Shown one piece after another: positions 47,303 through 57,941 of a DNA stretch of 64,000 bases. The stretch's first letter is position 1; each line of letters opens with the position of its first letter. The notes under the pieces are model-generated. The model saw only the letters and a list, made by a program, of their open reading frames with translations. It had not been told where the DNA came from and did not search any database. This stretch comes from Cyprinodon diabolis (lineage: Eukaryota; Chordata; Actinopteri; Cyprinodontiformes; Cyprinodontidae): contig CM060070.1 of the NCBI GenBank assembly GCA_030533445.1, forward strand, positions 23,589,501 through 23,653,500, written 5' to 3'. The translations under genes were made by a program, and so were the position numbers.

Positions 47303-50300
47303 ACTTAAAAAGAAAAATAAATAGAAGTCCACCAGAGGAGAACCATTTAAATTCACCAATTTTCTCCGAATTCTAATCCACTCTCAGTTGTGAGAAATTG
47401 ACCATGCTCCAAATTTCTCGACGTATTTGTTGTATGTTGACATGTGCCAGAGTGTTTCAGTGTGCCTATAACTTATACAAAACGTACCCAAAAGTTATCC
47501 AACGTATGCCAGCTTTTTTGCCAGATTTTTGGTACATTAGGCATATGCTGGCTAAATCCTCAAGGTGTGACAGGGGCTTTATGTAACGCTTTAAAACCCA
47601 AAAAGATATTTCAATTCTACATGATTTGCAGACAGAAATCTGAGGATTTCTTTGTTGATGGCTGTTTTCACAAAGCACGCTCTAAATTGAACTGCAGCTG
47701 AGGGACATTTAAATCCCAGGGCAAATATCTGTCTACATTTATTAGTCACTCATGTTTTCTGATTTGTTTATAAGAGCTTAAAATAATCTCCAGGTTATCA
47801 GGATAAATATCAGCTGTGTACATAAAGTAAATTTAAAATATTTTAAAGTCTGAAAAATTTACATATTTATATTCAAAATACTTCTTTTGGATTGATATTA
47901 CAATGTGTTTTAGAAATCTGATACCAGTACAAGGCATGGCTAGTTTTATTTCATTGATATGAAATTAGACAAAAGATAATGGCACAGAATAGGCCACTGG
48001 ACTAATTAGATAAATAAAATGGTTGGTTTCTCTGGCATCCTATGCAGAGTTGAACAGAGTATAAATAAATAATAATTCAAAACTCTTTTGCCATTTGCCT
48101 TTGCAAAGAAAAGAAAAGCTATGATGGTTTAAGCAAGTTTAAGTATACCAGAATTTTGAAATGACATGATATGTAACCAAGCAAACATATGCTAAGTTAT
48201 CAAACCAGTATATTTATATGAATGCCATCAACAACAAAAAAACATTATAAAAACACTTTATAAACATAATTTCATGTACAGGTTTACTTTAGTAGATAAA
48301 TCTTGCCCTTCTGAGGCTTTGTGAAGGCAAATCTGTGTTTTTTATGGTCCAATATGGTGTCACAAACCTAATATGACAATGTATCAGTTTAATAATGGAT
48401 AAGTTTTTAGTCAGCTTTATATTTATTAATAAATAAAAACGATTTATTTTCTGAGAATGTGTTTATTTAAGAGAAACTATGCAAATTAACAAACACCTAG
48501 AAAAAGTAACTAGTAACTATATCATAATATTTTCCATGTGAATCCCAGATTGTTCATGCTTCTTTGCCTTTTCTTAAAGTGCTTTAAATCAGTCCTACTT
48601 GTCTTTATTCATGCTGGGTCAGATCCTGACGTTTGAAAAGGAGGCAGGTGAAGTGTTAGCCTCACTACATGTAGTAAGCCAAGCCTTCTTGCTAAACCAG
48701 GTCCTGGAAAAAACATGTTTCTTGCAAAATTTCTCTCTCTGTCTCTTGCTCTCTCCAATGCGTCTTTTACTCTAGTGACTCGACCTGTCAATCACTCACA
48801 AAACATCTGCGCTGTGACAGAAGGTGGTGAGCAAATTCACTTCCTGTCACCTCCGCGCAGGAGAGGTGCACCCCGAGCTCTCCTATACTCCTGTATTGCA
48901 GAGGAGCTACTGCATATGTACAACTTTTAACGAGAGTCAATGGGCAAAGATTTTTTGCGCCTTAGGATGGAAATACATCACCAATCCGACAAAAAATGGA
49001 ATGACGCTTGCACATCTAAAAATATATATTCATTCATATATTTCATTATTTTAAATTTTAATTTAAAATGTAATTATAAAAAAGATAAATAAGTGGGGTT
49101 TTTTTATGTTTTAATCAGGGTCATTAGGTGGGTGGGGCAACGCTCTAGCGCCCTCTATTGGCCAGCCGCCAATAAATCATGGGGAAAACTGCTGACTTAT
49201 GTAGAAGATGTCCAGAAGATTATTGGAACCATCACAAAAAGGATAGAATACAAATGATTATTGTTGAAAAAGCTGGTAGTTGCATTTTACCACAATATTT
49301 GTTGGAAGGAAGAAGTGTTGTAGGAAAATGTGCAGCCATAACAGAGAGAAGCACATACTTGAGAGAACATATATTCAGGATGGGGCTAGAATAAGCACTA
49401 GAGCTACCATTACAATTTCTACACATGGACTAATAATGTCTCATTCCTCCTGTAAAGCCAGTCCTGAACCAGATAAAATTTCAATAACCTCTTACCTGGA
49501 ATAAGGAGAGTGAAAACAAGAGCTCTACAGCAAAACATGTTTGCTTAGATATCAAGATTTGATTAACATTTTCATCATCACTCAAGCTATTTTTTCACTT
49601 ATTTATCCCTAGATTTACAACTGAGAAGATCATCAGTCAACTTATTCCCTGCAAACCTAATCGGGCCAATAAAGAGCCAGTGGGTGTATTTCATTTTTAA
49701 AAGAATATGCCAGGAAAGGCATTCACAAAAATGAAGCAACGCACCGGGAAAGGCATAAGACAGTAATGCCACATAATGATTACAGATGGTGAAAAACTAT
49801 CCCAGAGGTTTCCTAGGACAGCTTAGCAAACAGGGCTTATATAGTAAAGAGTGCAAAGGCATTACGGTACCCACTGTGTGCCTGAGAATGGTGATAAAAC
49901 TGCTCATAAATCAAAATGTAGATCTTTTGGAATCTTTTTGTACAACACTGGTGGAAATGCAATTTTGTGCTAAGACTAGATCTATTCAGGAACAAGTAAA
50001 AAAAATAGATAAATAGATATTGATGAGGGCACTGTCTCTTTTAATAAACCAAGTACCCTAACATCTGGTCTTTCAGACTACCAGTTAGGCATAGAGTGTT
50101 TTCAGTTGACCCTTTTTGTTTTTGTTAATATAACAAATACATTTTAAACCCCTTCATTTTTCTTCCTTAAACAGGGTTTTATTCTTTAGCAATTACTGAC
50201 ACAGATTGAAGGTTCTAGTTATTTCCTGATCTGAAATTCTTTTAAATTAAATGTTGCTCCACTAATGCTGATACATGAATGAAAATAATCACCTTACCAC

Positions 50301-51473
50301 CAGCCCCTGATCCATTACCTCAGGGGACTGTCTCCTGACCTCATTGTGTATAATAACCATTATATATCACTGTTTGGTATGAATCCTATTATAGCAATCA
50401 ATCTTCTCCAAATGACATCACGGGTATTGTTCAAGTTTGTATTTTTTTAAGGCAGACTTGTAGAGGCTCTGTGTTGGACAGTCCAAGTTCTGTGCGACGA
50501 AAAACTTGAGCAAATAGGATGAATGAATTCACAATGTAACTGGATGTGTCCTTGCATCTAATACACATGTAAAAGCCCATTAGTCTACATCACTGATGCT
50601 AACACACAACACACAGTGTCTGAGAAAGACACTAGCTCATCTTCCAGCATTCAGACTAAATTACAGGCTGCCAGAATTTTCAACCTAACAGGAAAGATGA
50701 AAAAAGGAATTTTTTTTGTGATGATAGACAGCAAAATGATATAACTTTAACCATTAAGGCCTATTTTGGTTGGCAACAGTGTTGGATCCTGCATGATTTG
50801 GCCCTCTTTGTAGTTCAGTTATTCTCTGTTTTGAAAACATAGCTCTATCTCTCTCCACAGAATGCCGGTTTTTAAAATGGTATGCATAGGCAGTTAATAA
50901 TATAAAATTTTATATCTATATGCATTATTTCAAAGACAAAGTTATCACCCTTATGATAATGAGAATAAACGTTTTCAACAAGGGGTTCATGAACTTGTAC
51001 TTAAGGAAATTTAACAAGACCCATTTAACTCCCAGAAATAAAAACCTATAAAAACCATAAACAGAAATTATCAACTGAACTAAAAAAACATTTAGCCAAA
51101 TCTTTACTTTTTCCATGAGACAGACACAACTCACAATTACCAATAAATTCAATACAAATACATGCATACAGATTTTGGTTAACAAGAACAAGTCAATGCA
51201 AATTAAAACCAGTCATTTGTTGTACAATGATATTGTCCTTTTCCTCCATCCTACAAATGTTTAAATTCTCCAGTTGGATATACCCAATAGCAGAGATGAT
51301 GGTAGTGGTGATCTTTTACTTCAAGAGTGAAAAACATGAGCACGACACAACTGGAATTGCACAAGAAACCACATTAATACTTGACAGTGAAAAAACGTCT
51401 TATAAAGACTGGAGGACCAAGTAAAGTGACCAGCATATCCAGAGACTGTTTCCTGTCCTGCTGCTGAACAAAA

Positions 51474-52276
51474 ATGGCTGATTCAGTAATGCTGGAGCAA
51501 TTTAAGGCCACGAGAACATCAGCAAAGCGCCAATTTTCCCGTCTGGCCAATAATGTGCTACGAATGCACACAGTGATGTCTGAGGAGGAGCTCAGAGACA
51601 GTTTTGTAAAGCTCACAGCAGAAGCTGGCAGAGTTCTTGAGGCCAATGATGATGTCGAGGGACAATATACTGCAGAAAATGCAGAGGAAGAGGCCTTAAG
51701 TGAGCACCAAAGGTCTGACTTAGACAAAACAGCCACGGAGTGTGAGAGAAAACTGCAAGAGTTAAAAGACCTCCTACAAAAGACATTGTGGGCAAACTAT
51801 GGGGAATATGAACTAACACAGGCAATTACGAATGCTGAAGATCAAGCAGATCATGTGGGAACTGTGGACCCAAGTAAAAACACAGAAGCTTATGACTTCA
51901 TGATAGGACAACTGGACAAACTTGTGAAGTCAGCGAAGGCGATGCACAGACATTGGAAGTGCTGGGCCCCCCTTGCAGAGCAAAAACAGTTCCAGAGTCG
52001 TATTAAAGGCCTTGAAACCATATTAGTAAGACTGACTTTAAGAAAAGCAGACTTTATAGAAGCACAGGCCAGAGAAGAGCCCAGCAGATTAAGCACTGCT
52101 TCATTCAGTTATTCAGCGGCACCTGTCATTAAACTAAAGCCAACGAGAGTTTCCCCGGTGGAAAAAGGATTGGGAAGCGCTCCAGATGCAGGGAGAACCC
52201 ACTGGATCCAAAGAAATAAAAAAATTCCAGCTACTTGACAGTTTAGATGAAAGGACCATACGGGACCTTCGTCTTA
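51474..52276 (+). pseudogene. Pao gag, first part (capsid N-terminal side)
   Basis: It opens with an ATG at 51474, preceded by an A-run, and reads a helical, charged N-terminal region (MLEQFKATRTSAKRQFSRL and later RLTLRKADFIEAQAREEPSR). The frame changes near 52150. After that point the gag-like reading continues in frame 1 (QMQGEPTGSKEIKKFQLLDS) to the insertion boundary. The long first ORF therefore ends in 28 or so out-of-frame residues. Gag forms the retrotransposon particle. This copy cannot make it intact. Confidence 0.85.
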
Positions 52277-53095
52277 CAGTGGGCACTGGTTGGAAATGGA
52301 CGATTTCCTGCATGATTCCTGCGTGAATCCTGTGTGAATCACAATGTATTTCCTGAGGCCGGTTTTTTTATTTAAAAAAGAACTGCAACGTACCCGGAAC
52401 ACCACCAGGTGGCGCTTGGGACCTCTGCCGTGCTGAGGGTGACGTTTGTGGGCCTGCAGTCAACTGAAAAGCAGGTTTATTGGGGATCTTGGTGTGATAT
52501 TGTGCTATTTTATTTTGTTTTTGATTAAAATAAAGTGAATGAATTAATTTAACATAGGGACTGCATAATCTTATTTTATGAAAATGGTTGCGTAGTTATA
52601 GATGCACCTCCGATCTTATCTGAGATCTGTTTATTTCTATTTATCTGCATCTCTATTATTTAATGAAAAATAAAATTAATTAAGTTGGAGCCGGGGCTAC
52701 GGACTGAGGCGCAACCAGAGAAAGGCGACAGAGACAGTGCTGCGGCTGGTGATTTTGAAATTAAAATCATATCCAAAGTTGATTCCTCATTAAGATAAGC
52801 CAAAGTTATTCAAAAGGGTATGTAAGAAAATATATTTTCTTTAGTTTTGTAAAATATAAGTGCCGTTGACAGCTTTGAGGATCAAAAGTCAAGCTAATCT
52901 TTAACTGTGTTCATTAAAATCCATCGAGAGTTTCTGTGCTTGGTCTGTAATAAAAAAAAAAGCAGCCACCTGTCGCTACCACACCGTTTCTTATTACATT
53001 AGATCATAGGGGTTATCATTCTACTGCCTCAACATCTTACTCTTATAATAACAGGCGTATTGTTATACTGTTTTTGTGTGTTACGTTCTTGCCGT

Positions 53096-53158
53096 GCAAT
53101 ACGTGACACCCCTCCCAGTCTGGTCAAGAAGCAGACTGCGAGGGGTGTCACGTGTTGC
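53096..53158. repeat. Near-perfect hairpin next to the tRNA-like unit
   Basis: The arms GTGACACCCCTCCCAGTCTG and CAGACTGCGAGGGGTGTCAC pair with one mismatch, around the 9-base loop GTCAAGAAG. Pairing extends outwards (GCAATAC with GTGTTGC). Only one side of this hairpin is kept in the right arm of the element (56427-56460). Confidence 0.85.
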
Positions 53159-53160
53159 GA

Positions 53161-53230
53161 GCTGATAGCGTAGAGGTTAGGCTCAGTGGTCTGTGGTTCT
53201 ACAGATTGCGGGTTCAATCCCAACTGCGGC
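53161..53230 (+). ncRNA. tRNA-like (SINE-type) unit with A- and B-box matches, left arm
   Basis: TAGCGTAGAGGTTAGG resembles an A box and GGGTTCAATCCC is a full B-box match. Spacing and the closing GCGGC suit a tRNA-derived RNA polymerase III promoter. A canonical cloverleaf with a clear anticodon arm is not obvious, so this is not called a tRNA gene. It lies between two direct copies of the 90-bp repeat. Confidence 0.6.
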
Positions 53231-53589
53231 TGAGTTGCCTTAAATATTTTTTTTATTTTTTATCGCTTTTTTATTACATTAGACCATAGGGATTATCATT
53301 CTACAGCCTCAACATCTTACTCTGATAATAACAGGCGTATTGTTATACTGTTTTTGTGTGTTGTTATTATTTATTATTATCATTATCATTACATAGTTTC
53401 CAGTGATGGGCAGTAGCGCCGCTGCATTATTTATCAAGTAATTTTCCAGTAGTGACGTTATTGTTTTTATCAAGTAGCGACGTAGCATCCACAAACGCTA
53501 CAACATCCAGGGCAAAACTAAGTAATGAAACCAGGTTTTCTATTTTTGAAACAACAATTGGAGTTATTCGTTGGACATTCACGCATGAG

Positions 53590-54118
53590 CCTCCCATGTA
53601 TAAAAAGAGGAGCTGAGCAGCTCCTTTAGTCAGAGACTTACAGTAGACACCCTGTCTGTAAGAAGGAGCGCTACCGCAGGTCATTCGTTCCTGCTGCCAC
53701 CAGACTCTATAATAATGCACTATATCAACAATAACTCCTGTAAAAACCACTGTGCAGCTACATTATAGTTTTGTATTTATTGACTGTGAACAATATGCTG
53801 TGCAATATGTTGAATGTGCAATATCTCTCCACCTGTATATAAGCCATCCGGATTATATATATCTTCATTTCTTATTTTTTTATTTCCTATTTTTGTTTTG
53901 TTTTTCATTGTGTGTGATACATGTACACATGCACCTTAATCCTATTTATCTTGACATACTGTATATACCTGGATATAGGGTATATATATTGCTTATTCTT
54001 AATGCACCTTTTTCCTCCATGTTTGCACCTTCAGTAACTTCTATGCCAATATGTGACGAGTGAATTTCTCCGCTGTGAGATCAATAAAGCTCATCTAATC
54101 ACATCTAATCCAATCTAA
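53590..54118 (+). repeat. LINE 3' end (ORF2 C-terminus plus UTR) nested in the 4.3-kb element
   Basis: A frame reads YRRSFVPAATRLYNN, the end of a fish L2-type ORF2. A UTR follows with GTGAATTTCTCCGCTGTGAG, ATCAATAAAGCTCATCTAAT and a degenerate TCTAATC tail repeat. It is 5'-truncated, as expected of target-primed insertion. Confidence 0.75.
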
Positions 54119-54535
54119 ATAAATACATAAATATAAAGATGTTCAATAAATAAATAAGCATTCAATTAATTACCCCCCAATAAATTTTGAAATGATATGT
54201 TCTCATAATAAATCATTTATTTAAAAAATGCTGTTATGTTCCTTTTTTGTAAAGATGTTTTTAAAATGCTTAACTGTTTTTATTCTTTTATTTTCTTTCA
54301 AAAAATCACTAGTTTTGTAAAACACACAGTTTTTGAAAGGTATTATATATATATAGAAACTAAAACGCTCGGATCTTTCTTTCTGTCATTTTGTGTGCGT
54401 GTGTGGCATCTGCAATGTTTTCGTTAAATATTCAAATAAATAAGATGGACTTTAAACTAGCAGACACGTTTGGATTTTTGCCATTTAATTTTTTTATTTA
54501 ATTTTAAAAACGAAAGAAATGGAAATGGGGTTTTT

Positions 54536-55004
54536 TGTCATGATCTTGGCGCTGATGGTTTGGTTTTTTCCTTTGCTCCTTGCTCCCTGTCTAATTGGTT
54601 CTGCGGTTCTAAGTTGTGTGTTTGCCTCCCATCAGCGCCAGGTTATTTGTGTGTTTTGGTGAGACGTTTCCTAGCTTTCTTTAGTCTGTCTGCTTCCCTG
54701 ATTATGACCAGTTTTCTGTCCTGTGGATCAGCGGCGTCTGATCCACAGACGGGCAGTGGCGAAATGATATGGATCAAAGTATTTCCCGCGAATGAACTGA
54801 ACTTTGAATCAAGTCAGTGACTTTGCTCCAAGTTGCATTCAGCTCCACATCCAGTCTCTGACCTGTATTCTCCTTTCCCTGCAGAGTTCTGCCCCACAGC
54901 AGACGAGCAGCCCCGCGCACCTGTTGGTGTTTAATAAACGTTTTGAACTTTCCCACTGCCTGTCTCGCCTCGAATTCTGGGTCCAATATTCTCACATCAT
55001 TACA
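54536..55004 (+). repeat. Solo LTR, family A, nested in the 4.3-kb element
   Basis: It begins TGTCATGATCTTGGCGCTGA and ends TCATTACA. The shared AATTCTGGGTCC end block and TTTAATAAACGTTTTGAACT segment tie it to 24465-25375. TTTTT on both sides could be the 5-bp duplication, but is also a common string. Confidence 0.72.
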
Positions 55005-55413
55005 TTTTTACAGATTTGCTTAAAAAGATTTATATAGTAGCCCATAATATAATAGTGAAACATAAAGTCAGGAAAATGTCTCATAGAAAATGTTTTTTAT
55101 TTGCATTTCAAATCAATATATTACTGATAGCAAATGACATGTATCTCTTGGCCCTGGGAATATTACATGTCAGTCGCTGCTCCCTTCAAGGCTATGACCT
55201 CATCGTTGTCTTGGAAAAACCGATGTGTAGACATTTACTCTCTTGTTCTCTGACAATAGAGTTCAAGCACCGCTATTTACAGTAGTAGCGACATTCCTGC
55301 ATTAAGTGGTTTGCTTAATTAATTGGTGATGTTTAGAACAGGATGACATTCAAAAGAGGAACCCATTATATCCAGATTACGTTCTGGTCATACGTGGTTA
55401 AATAGTACATGAT

Positions 55414-55885
55414 TTAAAATGGGAATAAACCGGATTAGCTCACTGACTTGCGCGTTGATCACATAACTATGTTCTTCTCTCCAAAACACACAGCTGCACC
55501 GCAGGCTTTGGAAGAAAAATCCAATCCGTCACGGTGGGGCGGTGCTGATCCCCGTAATATTAACCCTTCATTTCGTATTGATGATTAAAAGTATTTATAA
55601 CTATATTATTTTACAGTACAGTACAGTAGTTAACGTTTATACCATACTTTTATTTGTTAAACAAATGCTTGGGCCTGTATAAAGCTCTTATTCCCTGATT
55701 TCATTGTTGTATGGAGTATTTCATTGTATGATAACTCTAAAAAAAAAAAAAGGTTTCTACTTCACGTATTTCACCTATCGCGGGTTCTTTTTGGAACGTA
55801 ACCTCCGCGATAAACGAGGGTTCACTGTATTTAAAATGGGAATACTCCGGATTAGCTCACTGACTTTTGGGTCGATCACAGCCAT
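55414..55885. repeat. Mariner-like terminus bracketed by a direct repeat
   Basis: TTTAAAATGGGAATA and CGGATTAGCTCACTGACTT occur at 55414-55455 and again at 55830-55870. Just before the second copy lies AACCTCCGCGATAAACGAGG and GTTCACTGTA. This is the inverted form of the widespread TACAGTGAACCCTCGTTTATC terminus of a Tc1/mariner-type repeat. The opposite terminus is not evident. Confidence 0.55.
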
Positions 55886-56330
55886 CCCTGACAACAGTTT
55901 AGAAACGCCACTATTCATCGCGGCAGCAAGCAGCATTCTTACATAATGTGCCCAAAAAGCCTGGGGGGTTGGGCCTTTCATGCTTGTTGTAAGGCATCAT
56001 AGCGTCCTTTTCCAGATCAAACTGAAAATTTTACCAGCTAGATGATAATAAAAATAACAAAAATAGTATAACAATACGCCTATTATTATCAGAGTAAGAT
56101 ATTGAGGCTGTAGAATGATAATCCCTATGGTCTAATGTAATTCCTTGGAAAGCTGGAGCGCACATCAGCTGATCTAAATAAAAGAAAGATGCCATAAAGT
56201 CAAACAGCATAATAGGCTAGTATCCGTAATATATATAAATAAGTTAAATAAGTTATTGTACAATTTCTGATATCATAGGCCATCAAGTGATTAAAAAAAA
56301 AAGAAAAACATTTAAGGCAACATTAATAAC

Positions 56331-56425
56331 TTGACCACAGCTGGGACCAAACCCTTAACCTTTTGAATTGCAGACCATTCACCCTACCCTCACGCTAAAC
56401 CTGGGGAACAATAATCTGCTCAGCT
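56331..56425 (-). ncRNA. tRNA-like unit, right arm, inverted and degenerate
   Basis: Read on minus it gives GCTGAGCAG, an A-box-like TTTAGCGTGAGGGTAGGG and a weakened B box GGGTTTGGTCCC. The flanking ACATGTTGCGAGCTG and GCCTTAAAT match the left unit. It is the inverted partner of 53161-53230 and clearly diverged from it. Confidence 0.5.
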
Positions 56426-56600
56426 CGCAACATGTGATACCACTCCCAGTCTGCTCATTCACCTATCTAATCCTGACTCATGGGACGCCGAAATGGACTC
56501 AGACTGCCACCTAGTGGCTATAGTAGTCACATGTTTTTCACACAATTTGTGAAACACGCGGAGTGTGAGTGAAGTGTCCATTTCCAACCATCACCCACTG

Positions 56601-57480
56601 TACATCTCACACAACAGCTGAAGAAATTTTCAGTGTCCTAGAGAACCCCTTTGGAAATAAAACCACAATTGCCCTTGAAATAGTGGACGAGCTCCAGAGA
56701 CTCCCAGCTGTTAAAGGCCAGCAGCCCAGGAAGATTGTTGAGCTCATACAATCAGTAGAGAAAGCTCTAATTGACCTGAGTGAGCTTGGTAAGACCGGCA
56801 CCATAAAAAACCCTCTTGTAACAAGAACAATAGAGAGTAAACTCCCAGATGGCCTAAAAAAGGAGTGGCTTCTCCATGTATCCGGCAAAGATGATGAAGC
56901 CGAAGAAGACAAACGTTTTGACTACCTCTTGGCATTCCTACAAAGTCAAGAAGCCATCTATGAAAAGCTGGACCAATTGAAGGAGGAGGAGTCAAAACCA
57001 AAATCTGAACCACGGCTAGCCCGGACTAGAAGCTCCACTCAACCAAGCAATCAGGCTCAAGGATGTGTGGTCTGTGGTGTTGTGAAGCACAAGAGAAGAT
57101 TATACTTCTGCCAGAAGTTTCACACGCTCAAACTATCAGAGAGGAGAGATGCTGTCAAAAAAATTGGGAGCATGCAAAAAATGTCTGGAGATTCACCATG
57201 ACAGTGAATACTGTAAACCAGAGTTCCTGTGCAAAAGGCCAGACTACAGGGAACAACGCACTGCTGAACACCATTATTACCTCTGTGCGAGAGTTGAAGT
57301 GTCCAGGGGAAATGTTGCCCAAAGACCCAAAGACAGCACAGTGGGAGGACGTTACTCCCAAGCCCAAGAAGATTTCATTAAGAGCCTGTCACCTGAACTT
57401 GCAGAAAAGTGCCATCATGTCTTTTGTAACAGTGTGGCCAAAACCTCTCTCATGTCTAATTAGCCTGGTCTTCTGTTAGA
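56601..57480 (+). pseudogene. Pao gag, second part with zinc-knuckle region
   Basis: It resumes in frame 1 with TTAEEIFSVLENPFGNKTTI and KIVELIQSVEKALIDLSELG, which are typical Pao gag helices. A cysteine/histidine region follows (GCVVCGVVKHKRR, then in frame 2 ACKKCLEIHHDSEYCKPEF). This is a nucleic-acid-binding knuckle split by a frame change near 57150. The second ORF closes at a TAG near 57461. Confidence 0.85.
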
Positions 57481-57905
57481 AAATGGATTAATGGAATGGC
57501 CTGTCATCATGATGATATTAAGAGTCACAGCCAATGCAGGACAAAAAGTTGGGACACTAATCGATCTAGCATCAGATACAAACTACATAACTCATGATCC
57601 AGCTGATCGATTGAATCTTAGAAGTGAAGCTATAACCCTTGTCGTCCATGGTGTGGGAGGAATGAAAGTACAAGTTACAACAAAACGATACCTCCTAAAG
57701 ATCCGGGTCCGTACAGAAAAGGGCCACTTCAAATCCCACCAACTCCTCTGTTATGGCTTGGACAGCATTGCGGACATCCACAAACATGTGACAGCCAAAA
57801 GACTCCAAGTTTTTTCCCGACGTCCCTCTCAAAGAACTGGAGAGGCCGAAGGAAATACAGCTTTTAATAAGCCACAAGGAAGGGTGACTTGTCCCACAGA
57901 AGATA
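57481..57905 (+). pseudogene. Pao aspartic protease region
   Basis: Frame 2 reads VTANAGQKVGTLIDLASDTN and YITHDPADRL, then a VHGVGGMKVQ flap-like stretch. This order fits retroelement aspartic proteases that follow gag in BEL/Pao. The protease active site normally begins at the LIDxxSDT string seen here. The ORF then drifts into an unrelated frame and ends. The role would be polyprotein maturation. Confidence 0.75.
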
Positions 57906-57941
57906 CAGACTGTTGGAGATCTTGTATTATGGGATGGACCA

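Larger units (their letters stand above)
42558..51352 (-). other. pex5l upstream intron, left of the Pao element
   Basis: Apart from the LINE 5' fragment (44835), solo LTRs (45348, 47008) and SINE (45990), this 8.8 kb is AT-rich and shows no supported gene. A CTCF-like string (TAGCGCCCTCTATTGG) lies at 49146-49161. The first exons of pex5l were searched for and not recognised. Confidence 0.55.
52277..56600. mobile_element. 4,324-bp inverted-terminus element inserted at TA in the Pao gag
   Basis: The left end CAGTGGGCAC and right end (inverted) CAGTGGGTGA are each followed by TGGTTGGAAATGGAC, giving 22 of 25 matches, and both are flanked by TA. The gag frame (frame 1) on the two sides agrees across one TA, which proves a precise insertion with a TA duplication, as in the Tc1/mariner supergroup. 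Inside, subterminal inverted arms carry tRNA-like units (53161-53230 and, inverted, 56331-56425) and a 90-bp repeat present three times (52991-53082, 53271-53362, inverted 56057-56142). A LINE tail and a solo LTR are nested inside. No transposase is present. Confidence 0.85.

Noticed and set aside
53161..53230. A genuine tRNA gene
   Set aside because: It has A- and B-box matches, but no convincing cloverleaf with an anticodon arm and paired acceptor stem. Called tRNA-like only.
53427..55285. Transposase for the 4.3-kb element
   Set aside because: The open frames there are parts of a LINE tail, a solo LTR and AT-rich sequence. None shows a DDE motif.
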